Positions 1-5,947 of a stretch of DNA of 7,899 bases are shown here, piece by piece; position 1 is the first letter of the stretch, and each line of letters starts with the position of its first letter. A program made the position numbers and the translations under genes. Below the pieces are notes generated by a model. That model saw only the letters and a program-made list of their open reading frames with translations, had not been told where the DNA came from and ran no database searches. Origin of the DNA: Candidatus Dormiibacter sp. (GTDB lineage Bacteria > Chloroflexota > Dormibacteria > UBA8260); the NCBI GenBank assembly GCA_025450495.1, contig JANWHI010000034.1, positions 1-7,899 of the forward strand, in the 5' to 3' direction.

Positions 1-169
1 AGGCGAGGCCGACAGCGACGACCAGGAATGCGGCGGTTGCCGCCAGGGTATAGGCGGGAGCCACGCTCGACGTGGCGATGATGGTTGAGTCGAACAACGT
101 GAGGGTGTTCGTTTTCAGCTGCGAGACGACAGCCTTGCCGTGAACCAGCGGCTCTGCGACGGTAGCCAT
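1..169 (-). CDS. APC-family amino acid/amine permease, N-terminal fragment
   Basis: This is the N-terminal 56 codons of a membrane transporter that continues beyond the left edge. Translation from the ATG at 169 gives a short polar, cytoplasm-like start (about residues 1-22), then LTLFDSTIIATSSVAPAY and a hydrophobic, alanine-rich stretch to the end. The 'S-S-V-A-P-A-Y-T-L-A-A' pattern in the first membrane helix is typical of APC-superfamily amino acid permeases in high-GC Gram-positives. The start is well supported: GGAGG lies 7 nt upstream (177-181). The gene diverges from a cupin-domain regulator and lies beside amine-oxidising enzymes, so an amino acid, putrescine or related amine is a plausible substrate. 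That is inference from context, because the substrate-binding helices are outside the window. The family call rests on the first helix only. Confidence 0.75.
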   Translation of the reverse strand, partial: MATVAEPLVHGKAVVSQLKTNTLTLFDSTIIATSSVAPAYTLAATAAFLVVAVGLA

Positions 170-197
170 CCACCCACCTCCGGACGTGCGAGACCGT

Positions 198-216
198 CTT
201 GCAGAACATCTGCAAG
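198..216. promoter_or_regulatory. Perfect 8-3-8 inverted repeat, candidate operator
   Basis: CTTGCAGA, a 3-nt spacer and TCTGCAAG form a perfect 19-bp dyad. It lies in the divergent permease/regulator gap, a few bases downstream of the predicted permease transcription start and upstream of the regulator's own promoter. The nearest candidate DNA-binding protein is the MerR-XRE-cupin protein encoded alongside, so autoregulation and control of the permease are likely. Which of its two HTH domains would bind is unknown. The symmetry is read directly from the sequence; the operator role is inferred. Confidence 0.6.
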
Positions 217-218
217 GG

Positions 219-240
219 CCGGCGCACACCCTAGCGCCGG
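219..240. repeat. Second inverted repeat (7-8-7) across the permease -10 box
   Basis: CCGGCGC (219-225) and GCGCCGG (234-240) are perfect inverted arms whose 8-nt spacer holds the -10 box of the minus-strand promoter. It starts 2 nt after the 198-216 dyad. It could be a second operator or an RNA hairpin. Arms made only of G and C are expected fairly often in DNA of this composition, so confidence is lower than for the first dyad. Confidence 0.35.
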
Positions 241-256
241 GTGGTAGGCTCGTCAA
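228..256 (-). promoter_or_regulatory. Sigma-70-type promoter of the permease gene
   Basis: On the minus strand TTGACG (251-256) and TAGGGT (228-233) are separated by exactly 17 nt. The -35 box matches consensus at 5 of 6 positions, and the -10 box keeps the essential first T, A and final T. Transcription would start near 221, giving a leader of about 50 nt to the permease ATG at 169. The perfect inverted repeat at 198-216 would then lie just downstream of the start site, a classic repressor position. Confidence 0.6.
242..250 (+). promoter_or_regulatory. Possible extended -10 promoter of the regulator operon
   Basis: TGGTAGGCT fits an extended -10 element (TG-n-TAGGCT). It would start transcription near 257 and give a leader of about 28 nt to the GTG at 285. 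No convincing -35 box is seen at 16-18 nt spacing. It abuts the -35 box of the divergent permease promoter (251-256), so the two polymerases would compete for the same DNA. Confidence 0.3.
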
Positions 257-272
257 GTGGTTCCCGGCTGAT

Positions 273-281
273 GGAGAGGGG
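273..281 (+). promoter_or_regulatory. Ribosome binding site fixing the regulator start
   Basis: GGAGAGGGG lies 8 nt (from the GGAG core) before the GTG at 285. It decides between the frame's first possible GTG at 186, which lies upstream of both dyads and would make part of the control region coding, and the internal GTG at 285, which directly precedes the MerR domain. Confidence 0.6.
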
Positions 282-284
282 CAA

Positions 285-1106
285 GTGGGAACAGTGGGGC
301 GGCGCTACTCGGTGAGCCAGGCCGCGCGCATGGTCGGTATCAGCCCCTCGACGCTGCGCGCATGGGAGCAGAGTGGGCTGCTCCGGTCGGCCCGCAGCTC
401 GGCCGGATGGCGCAGCTACGACGCCGGCGACGTCAGCCGCGCCCGCGAGGTGCACCGTCTGCGTACCGTCGAGGGCCTCGCCGTTCACGCGATCCGCCGC
501 AGGCTTCCGACCGTGCCGTCGCAGCGCCGCGCCAAGCTGGGGCGGCCCGCCCAGGTGGTGGATGGTCGGCCGGAAACCGTCGGCGGCCGGTTGCGGGCTC
601 GGCGCAGCGATGAGGGGTTGTCACTCCGCGCCCTGGCGTCGCGGGCGGGGCTGTCGCCGTCGCTGGTGTCCGGAGTGGAACGCGGCCTCGTGCAGCCATC
701 AGTGGCGTCCCTGCAGAAGATCAGCTCGGCTCTCGGCACCAGCGTTGCCGCCCTGTCGGCGGCGCCGCTGCCGGCCTGCCAGGTTCTCGGTGGTGAGGTG
801 CTGCCGCTCGACCTGCTGACCCAGGGTGTGCAGATCGAGGACCTGTCCGGCACCGCACAGCTGCTCGAGCCGCAGAGGTTCAGCATCGAGCCGGGCCAGG
901 GTAGCGGCGGCGAATACACCCACGACGGCGAGGAGTTCCTCTATGTCGTCGAGGGCACGCTGTCGATCACGCTCGACGGTCGCGACCAATTTGACATCGG
1001 TCCCGGCATGTCGCTCTGCTTCGAGTCCTCCCGCCGTCACCGCTGGTGGAACCCGGGAGACGTGGTCACCCGGGTGCTCTGGATCAACACGCCGCGGACC
1101 TTCTGA
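285..1106 (+). CDS. MerR-XRE-cupin fusion transcriptional regulator
   Basis: This predicted regulator of 273 aa has three domains in order. Residues about 7-70 are a MerR-type winged HTH (YSVSQAARMVGIS, then STLRAWEQSGLL and a GWRSY wing). Residues about 100-157 are an XRE/Cro HTH (LRARRSDEGLSLRALA, LSPSLVSGVERG, P-S-V-x-x-L-x-K-I). Residues about 195-270 are a cupin with H213, E217 and the H-x3-N motif at H252/N256. XRE-cupin proteins such as PuuR and SutR are ligand-sensing repressors; a MerR domain in front is unusual. The conserved cupin His and Glu residues suggest a metal or small-ligand site. The GTG at 285 is chosen for its Shine-Dalgarno site and because the MerR domain starts at once; an upstream GTG at 186 would add 33 unconserved-looking residues. 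The stop is 28 nt before the dehydrogenase, so the genes are probably co-transcribed. The likely targets are the permease and its own operon. Confidence 0.85.
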   Translation: MGTVGRRYSVSQAARMVGISPSTLRAWEQSGLLRSARSSAGWRSYDAGDVSRAREVHRLRTVEGLAVHAIRRRLPTVPSQRRAKLGRPAQVVDGRPETVGGRLRARRSDEGLSLRALASRAGLSPSLVSGVERGLVQPSVASLQKISSALGTSVAALSAAPLPACQVLGGEVLPLDLLTQGVQIEDLSGTAQLLEPQRFSIEPGQGSGGEYTHDGEEFLYVVEGTLSITLDGRDQFDIGPGMSLCFESSRRHRWWNPGDVVTRVLWINTPRTF

Positions 1107-1134
1107 CGCGGCACGTCACATCGGGGGTTCAGTC

Positions 1135-2574
1135 ATGGCCACGACCGTCGACATGGTGCGCAACGTCATCGGCGGCGAGTCCGTCGAGGCGGGCGGCGGC
1201 AACACGATCCCGCTCGTCGATCCGTCCACGGGTGAGGTCTTCGCTCACTCGCCGTTGTCCAACGCTGAGGACGTCGACGCCGCGTACCGAGCCGCCCAGC
1301 GCGCCTTCGACGGCTGGCGCGACGCCACCCCCAAGGACCGCAGCCTGGCCATGCTTCGCTTCGCCGACCTCCTCGAGGCCCACGGCCGCGAGCTGGTCGA
1401 GCTCGAATGCCGCAATACAGGCAAGCCACTCGCGCTGACCGAGAGCGAGGAGCTGCCGATGCTGTACGACGTGGTCCGTTTCATGGCGGGAGCGGCGCGC
1501 CACCTCCAGGGGCTCGCCTCCGCCGAGTATCTGGCCGGTCACACGAGCTGGATCCGGCGTGAGCCGGTCGGGGTCTGCGGCCAGGTCACCCCGTGGAACT
1601 ACCCGATGCTGATGGCGGCGTGGAAGTTCGCCCCGGCGATCGCGGCGGGAAACACCGTGGTGATCAAGCCCTCGGAGACGACGCCGTTGACCACGGTGCG
1701 CATGGCCGAGCTTGCCCGCGAGGTGCTGCCCCCCGGAGTGCTCAACGTGGTCTGCGGCGACCGCACCACCGGCGCGGCCGTGGTGTCGCATCGCATGGCA
1801 GCGATGGCGTCCATCACGGGCAGCGTCCGCGCCGGTCGACAGGTCGCTCAGGCAGCTGCGCTCGACCTCAAGCGAGTCCATCTCGAGCTCGGCGGCAAGG
1901 CGCCGGTGATCGTGTTCGACGATGCTGACGTCGCCGCCGCTGCCACGGGCATCGCCGGCGCCGCGTACTTCAACGCCGGCCAGGACTGCACCGCGGCGAC
2001 TCGCGTGCTCGCCGGCCCGCGCGTGCACGACGACTTCGTCAGCGCGCTCGTCGAGCAGGCCGCCTCGACACATACCGGCCCGCCGTCCGACGAGGACGCG
2101 GCGTACGGACCCCTCAACAACAGCGACCAGCTCGCCCGCGTTCGCGGCTTCCTCGACCGCGTACCCGGGCACGCGCGCGTCGCGGCCGGCGGCGCTGCAT
2201 CGGTGGGCCCCGGCTTCTTCCAGGAAGCAACGGTGATCGACGGGTTGCAGCAGGATGACGAGATGATCCAGGAGGAGATCTTCGGCCCTGTGGTCACCGT
2301 GCAGAAGTTCACCGACGAGGACGAGGCCCTGCGCTGGGCCAACGGCGTGGAGTACGGGCTGGCGTCGAGCCTGTGGACCCGCGACCACGGACGCGCCATG
2401 CGCATGGCGCGGTTGCTCGACTTCGGCTGCGTGTGGATCAACACGCACAACCCGCTGGTGTCGGAGATGCCCCACGGTGGTTTCAAGCACTCGGGCTACG
2501 GCAAGGACCTCTCCATGTACGGGTTCGAGGACTACACGCGCATCAAGCACGTGATGTCCAATCTCGGGGCGTGA
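1135..2574 (+). CDS. patD: Aldehyde dehydrogenase, gamma-aminobutyraldehyde dehydrogenase type (PatD/YdcW-like)
   Basis: This cytoplasmic NAD(P)+-dependent aldehyde dehydrogenase is 479 aa, the usual family length. Visible family residues are N155 in TPWNYP, K178 and E181 in VIKPSE, the ITGS coenzyme-binding turn at 227-230, general base E251 in LELGGK, catalytic C285 in NAGQDC, and E381 in EEIFGP. The NAGQDCTAATR active-site loop and the C-terminal SEMPHGGFKHSGYGKD followed by DYTRIKHVM resemble aminobutyraldehyde dehydrogenases, which oxidise 4-aminobutanal to GABA (and 3-aminopropanal to beta-alanine) in putrescine and polyamine breakdown. Betaine-aldehyde or other amino-aldehyde activity cannot be excluded by motif alone. 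The frame is open upstream to 826, but the ATG at 1135 clears the regulator stop, gives the family N-terminus and has a G-rich run 7 nt before it. The stop overlaps the next gene's GTG. Confidence 0.9.
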   Translation: MATTVDMVRNVIGGESVEAGGGNTIPLVDPSTGEVFAHSPLSNAEDVDAAYRAAQRAFDGWRDATPKDRSLAMLRFADLLEAHGRELVELECRNTGKPLALTESEELPMLYDVVRFMAGAARHLQGLASAEYLAGHTSWIRREPVGVCGQVTPWNYPMLMAAWKFAPAIAAGNTVVIKPSETTPLTTVRMAELAREVLPPGVLNVVCGDRTTGAAVVSHRMAAMASITGSVRAGRQVAQAAALDLKRVHLELGGKAPVIVFDDADVAAAATGIAGAAYFNAGQDCTAATRVLAGPRVHDDFVSALVEQAASTHTGPPSDEDAAYGPLNNSDQLARVRGFLDRVPGHARVAAGGAASVGPGFFQEATVIDGLQQDDEMIQEEIFGPVVTVQKFTDEDEALRWANGVEYGLASSLWTRDHGRAMRMARLLDFGCVWINTHNPLVSEMPHGGFKHSGYGKDLSMYGFEDYTRIKHVMSNLGA

Positions 2575-3956
2575 CCGCGGCAGGCTACCGAGACGTCAGC
2601 CTGTGGCTTGACAGCGTCGACGACGACCTGTCGCCGCGTATCCCCCTCGATGGTCACGCCGATGTCGACGTGGCCATCGTGGGCGCAGGCTTCACCGGGC
2701 TGTGGACGGCGTATGCGCTGCTGAGCCACGAGCCGGCGCTGCGCGTGCTCGTCATCGAGCGCGAGATTGCCGGCTTCGGCGCCAGCGGCCGCAATGGGGG
2801 CTGGCTCAGCGATCTCTTCCCGGTCTCGTGGGAGCGAGTGGCTCGCGTCGGCGGGAGCGAGGCGTCGGCGCTGGCCATGCACCGCGCCATGGTCGATGGC
2901 ATCGACGACGTCACCGCCACGCTGGACCGCGAACACATCGACGCCGACCTGGTTCGCGGAGGTTCGATGGTGGTGGCGCGCACGCCGCTGCAGGCGCGCG
3001 CTCTGCGCCACCGCGCCGAGCTCTCGCGGCGGCGCGACGGCGAGGATCTCGGCCTGCGCTGGCTGGAAGCCGACGAGGTGCTCGCGCGCGTGCGCCTATC
3101 CTGTGCGCTGGGCGCGACCTACACGCCGCACTCAGCGCGCATCCATCCCGGCAAGCTGGTACGCGGGCTGGCCCGCTGCGTGGAGCGCCTCGGCGGTCGG
3201 ATCGTCGAACGGACCGAAGCCATCGAGGTGGGCCGACATCGGGTCAGCACCAGCCGCGGTCTGGTCACCGCGCGCACGGTGGTGCGCGCCACCGAGGCAT
3301 ACACCGCGAAACTGGGTGGGGAACGCCGCACGCTCCTCCCGCTCTACTCACTGATGATCGCCACCGAGCCGCTGCCGTTCGATGCCTGGTCGCAGATCGG
3401 CTGGTCGAGCGCCGAGACCATCGCCGACGGCCGCCACCTGATCATCTACGCGCAGCGCACCGCGGACGGCAGGATCGCCTTCGGTGGGCGGGGTGCGCCC
3501 TACCACTTCGGCTCGCGCATCACGCCGGCGTTCGACCGCGACGCTGCCGTTTTCAGCGCGCTCGAGGAGGCTCTGCACGACCTCATCCCGCTGACGCGCG
3601 GCGTCGCCGTGACCCACCGATGGGGCGGACCGATTGGGGTGGCCCGGGACTGGTTTCCGTCGGTCGGCATCGATCGCGCCCGGGGCATCGCCTGGGCTGG
3701 TGGTTACGTCGGTGATGGGGTCACGGCCAGCAACGTCGCCGGGCGCACGCTCGCCGATCTCATCCTGTCGCGCGAGAGTGAGCTGACCCGACTTCCCTGG
3801 GTGCAACACCGCTCCCGCCGCTGGGAGCCCGAACCGCTGCGCTGGCTCGGCGTCAACGCTGGGGTGCTGGCCATGCGCAGCGCCGACACGGTGGAGCGGC
3901 GCACGGGCCGCACATCACTGCGGGCACGCGCGGCGCTGCGGTTGCAGGGCCACTGA
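2571..3956 (+). CDS. FAD-dependent amine oxidoreductase (DAO family, PuuB-like)
   Basis: This 461-aa protein belongs to the D-amino-acid-oxidase fold (DAO) flavoproteins. It has the N-terminal dinucleotide-binding fold VAIVGAGFTGL (G38, G40, G43), acidic E63 at the end of the second strand to hold the adenosine ribose, GASGRNGGW at 70-78, and a C-terminal FAD-contact segment GYVGDGVTASNVAGRTLADL from about 378. The 'GFGASGRNGG' form is shared with gamma-glutamylputrescine oxidase PuuB and related amine oxidases, which use oxygen to turn an amine into an aldehyde plus ammonia and peroxide. The GTG at 2571 overlaps the dehydrogenase stop (GTGA), which implies translational coupling and a joint pathway in which the aldehyde made here feeds the upstream enzyme. 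The frame runs open further upstream, but that part lies inside the dehydrogenase. The exact substrate (putrescine, glutamylputrescine, other amine or amino acid) is not resolved. Confidence 0.85.
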   Translation: MTAAGYRDVSLWLDSVDDDLSPRIPLDGHADVDVAIVGAGFTGLWTAYALLSHEPALRVLVIEREIAGFGASGRNGGWLSDLFPVSWERVARVGGSEASALAMHRAMVDGIDDVTATLDREHIDADLVRGGSMVVARTPLQARALRHRAELSRRRDGEDLGLRWLEADEVLARVRLSCALGATYTPHSARIHPGKLVRGLARCVERLGGRIVERTEAIEVGRHRVSTSRGLVTARTVVRATEAYTAKLGGERRTLLPLYSLMIATEPLPFDAWSQIGWSSAETIADGRHLIIYAQRTADGRIAFGGRGAPYHFGSRITPAFDRDAAVFSALEEALHDLIPLTRGVAVTHRWGGPIGVARDWFPSVGIDRARGIAWAGGYVGDGVTASNVAGRTLADLILSRESELTRLPWVQHRSRRWEPEPLRWLGVNAGVLAMRSADTVERRTGRTSLRARAALRLQGH

Positions 3957-3959
3957 GGT

Positions 3960-4610
3960 TCACACCATGCGGCGGTCGACCGCCCAGCGGGTGAGCTCGT
4001 GCCGGCTGGACAGCTGCAGCTTGCGCAGCACCGACGACACGTGCGTCTCCACGGTCTTGACGGACAGGTGGAGGCGAAGCGCGACCTCCTTGTAGGTGAA
4101 GCCACGCGCGATGTGGCGCAGCACCTCACGCTCACGCGTGGTGAGCTGGTCGAGCTCGGGATCGATGACGCCGGGAAGGTCACCGCGAAACGCGTCGAGA
4201 ACGAACCCTGCGAGCCGCGGCGAGAACACCGCATCGCCACTGTGGACAGCTCGGATCGCGCCGGCGAGCTCAGCAGGGCTCACCGACTTGGTCACGTAGC
4301 CGCGGGCCCCGCCGCGGATCACCTGGATGACGTCGGCCGGCGCGTCGGACACCGACAGGGCCAGGAAGCGCACCTCCGGGCGCTTGCGCAGCGTCGCCTC
4401 GAGCACGGCGAGGCCACCGCCCCCAGGCAGATGGACATCGAGCACCACCACGTCGGGAACGGTCCGGTCGATGCCGGCAACGGCGCCCTCGACGTCCTCG
4501 GCCTCGCCGACAATCGCGAACCGGTCCCCGAGCTCGGCACGGAGACCGCTGCGGAAGAGGTGGTGGTCGTCGACCAGGAAGACACGGACCGCGTCGTCAG
4601 GGGCGCTCAT
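3960..4610 (-). CDS. NarL/LuxR-family response regulator
   Basis: This DNA-binding response regulator is 216 aa, the standard length. The receiver domain (about 8-122) has the acidic pair D14/D15, the phospho-acceptor D58 in VVVLDVHLPGG, S86 and K108. The LuxR-type HTH (about 153-212) contains LTTREREVL, the GFTYKEVALRL helix and LSVKTVETHVSSVLRKL. Every residue needed for phosphotransfer is present. Its ATG overlaps the stop of the upstream histidine kinase by 4 nt (ATGA), so the kinase is the clear partner. By analogy with LiaR and related actinobacterial systems it probably controls envelope-stress genes, including the divergent PspC operon; that target is inference. Its stop is 3 nt from that of the convergent flavoprotein gene, and no terminator hairpin is evident between them. 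Confidence 0.95.
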   Translation of the reverse strand: MSAPDDAVRVFLVDDHHLFRSGLRAELGDRFAIVGEAEDVEGAVAGIDRTVPDVVVLDVHLPGGGGLAVLEATLRKRPEVRFLALSVSDAPADVIQVIRGGARGYVTKSVSPAELAGAIRAVHSGDAVFSPRLAGFVLDAFRGDLPGVIDPELDQLTTREREVLRHIARGFTYKEVALRLHLSVKTVETHVSSVLRKLQLSSRHELTRWAVDRRMV

Positions 4611-5818
4611 GAGCCGTTTCGGTTGATGTGCATCTGCACCTCCGTGCCCTCCCCAGGCCGCGAGCTGATCGTCGCCGTGCCGCCAAGACGGCGCATCCGG
4701 CCCACGATGGACTCGCTGATCCCGCGCCGGTCCGCAGGCACTGCATCGCGGTCGAAGCCGCGACCCTGGTCGCGCACGAATGCGGTGATCTCATGCGGCT
4801 CGGCCTCGACGTAGATGGAGACACGCGCGGCGCCGGAGTGGCGCGCGGCATTGATCGCAGCCTCCTGGCAGGCCAGCGCCACGGCGTTGCCGGCGTCGTC
4901 GAGCGCGATCTCTCCGACAACCACAGTGTCAACCGGGAAGTGGTGCATCTCCTCGACGCGCGACGCCACGGCGTCGATGGCGGTGCGGAGGTCGGCCGCT
5001 TCGTCGACGATCGGCCGTCCGTTGAGCCACGCACGCAGCTCGCGCTCCTGACGGCGTGCCACGCTGGCCACCTCGGGCGGCACGTCACCCCGCTGAATCA
5101 GGGCCAGGGTATGCAGCACGGAGTCATGCTGGGGTGCGGCGATCTCGGCGCGCTCCTGCGAACGGATCCGTTCGCGCCGCTCGGTTGCGGCCTCTCTCGC
5201 CAGGCCGACGATCCACGGCGCGAGGATCAGCCCCAGCCCACCGGCGGTGACCACTGTGGCCAGCAGGGCGGTGCCCACCGCGCCGGCTGACTGGTGGGCA
5301 ACCAGGAACGCCGTCATGCCGGCGAGGACCACAACCCCGCCGATGGCGAGTCGTAGCGCCGAGGCGGGCCCGGTGATGATGCTGCCCGGGGCGCCGACCA
5401 GCCGCCCGCCTGCAGCGGTCCACCGGGCGCGATCGCCGGCATCCCCGCGCAGCCAGATCAGCGCCGATCCACAGCCGGCAACCACCAGCGGCCACACCAG
5501 CGCGTCGCCAAACCACAGGCCGAGGTCGCGCATCACCAGCATCGTCCCGAGAACGATGCAGCCGACCGCGATAGCCGAGCGCCGCGATGACCGCGCCAGG
5601 GTCGGTGGCGCGGCGGACACGCCGGCGGGCTCGAAGCTGAGCGCGCATCCCGCCACGTAGAGCACGATCCCGACACCGTTGCTGACCGTGAGGGCTGCCA
5701 GTGCGAGCCGAACTACGACGGCGTCAACACCGATGGACTGAGCCAGTCCGCCGGCCACGCCGACGACCACCCGGTCGGTCTGGCTGCGGGCGAACAGCCC
5801 GCTTCGATCTCGCGTCAT
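4607..5818 (-). CDS. Membrane sensor histidine kinase with N-terminal PspC domain
   Basis: With the ATG at 5818 this is a 403-aa sensor kinase. Residues about 7-62 form a PspC domain (DRVVVGVAGGLAQSIGVDAVVVR, then a hydrophobic helix). Four more hydrophobic segments follow at about 82-98, 105-122, 158-175 and 180-205, then a short charged linker and a HisKA_3-type helix with phospho-acceptor H231 in QHDSVLHTLALIQR. The compact ATPase domain has N323 in QEAAINAARHSG, DQGRGFD from about 350, GISESIVGRM from about 366 and GEGTEV near the end. It should autophosphorylate and pass phosphate to the overlapping response regulator; the PspC/TM part probably senses membrane stress or a partner PspC protein. 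Other in-frame starts are the ATG at 5854, preceded by AGGGTG, and a TTG at 5896. I prefer 5818 because it begins just before the PspC domain and leaves the 5851-5915 dyad intergenic, but no strong Shine-Dalgarno supports it. Confidence 0.9.
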   Translation of the reverse strand: MTRDRSGLFARSQTDRVVVGVAGGLAQSIGVDAVVVRLALAALTVSNGVGIVLYVAGCALSFEPAGVSAAPPTLARSSRRSAIAVGCIVLGTMLVMRDLGLWFGDALVWPLVVAGCGSALIWLRGDAGDRARWTAAGGRLVGAPGSIITGPASALRLAIGGVVVLAGMTAFLVAHQSAGAVGTALLATVVTAGGLGLILAPWIVGLAREAATERRERIRSQERAEIAAPQHDSVLHTLALIQRGDVPPEVASVARRQERELRAWLNGRPIVDEAADLRTAIDAVASRVEEMHHFPVDTVVVGEIALDDAGNAVALACQEAAINAARHSGAARVSIYVEAEPHEITAFVRDQGRGFDRDAVPADRRGISESIVGRMRRLGGTATISSRPGEGTEVQMHINRNGS

Positions 5819-5850
5819 CGCCCAAGGGTCGCACGTCGGCGGCTCGCCCG

Positions 5851-5915
5851 CCATCGGGAAGCACCCTGGCGTGACGTCCCGCGTCTCAGGGTTCAACCAG
5901 GGTCATCCCCGATGG
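5851..5915. repeat. Symmetric interrupted dyad between divergent PspC genes
   Basis: CCATCGGG (5851-5858) and CCCGATGG (5908-5915) are perfect inverted arms. Inside them CCCTGG (5864-5869) and CCAGGG (5897-5902) are a second inverted pair with the same centre, each 5 nt from its outer arm. The 27-nt core is not palindromic. A further CAGGG at 5887-5891 lies 11 bp before the one at 5898-5902, about one helical turn. The element covers the region where promoters of both divergent transcripts should lie, so binding sites for the adjacent LuxR-type regulator are plausible. Confidence 0.45.
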
Positions 5916-5921
5916 TGTAAT
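5892..5921 (+). promoter_or_regulatory. Possible promoter of the PspC membrane-protein operon
   Basis: TGTAAT at 5916-5921 is a good -10 match (5 of 6). The best -35 candidate, TTCAAC at 5892-5897 with 18-nt spacing, matches only 3 of 6, as expected if an activator is needed. Transcription would begin near 5928, about 20 nt before the ATG at 5948 and only 5 nt before the ATG at 5933, favouring the later start. The promoter overlaps the right half of the 5851-5915 dyad. Confidence 0.35.
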
Positions 5922-5947
5922 CGCCGGCGGCAATGCAGGCTGGTGCC

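Noticed and set aside
826..1134. Upstream extension of the aldehyde dehydrogenase frame
   Set aside because: It overlaps the cupin domain of the regulator in another frame and encodes low-complexity Arg/Ser sequence; the dehydrogenase family N-terminus begins at the ATG at 1135.
1129..2550. 473-aa open frame on the minus strand opposite the aldehyde dehydrogenase
   Set aside because: It lies wholly opposite a gene with intact catalytic motifs; long antisense frames are expected in GC-rich coding DNA. Its residues (rich in H, R, G, D, V) show no recognisable domain.
2373..2570. Upstream extension of the flavoprotein frame
   Set aside because: It lies inside the C-terminal catalytic part of the dehydrogenase; the FAD-binding fold is complete from the GTG at 2571.
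2702..3715. 337-aa plus-strand frame inside the flavoprotein gene
   Set aside because: Arg/Pro/Gly-rich translation without motifs, overlapping a well-supported flavoprotein frame.
3912..3956. Arg-rich C-terminal end of the flavoprotein as a possible frameshift or extra domain
   Set aside because: Basic, poorly structured C-terminal ends are common in actinobacterial DAO-family proteins and the total length is normal.
3999..4814. 271-aa plus-strand open frame opposite the response regulator and kinase
   Set aside because: The opposite strand carries complete receiver, HTH and ATPase motifs; this frame has no family features.
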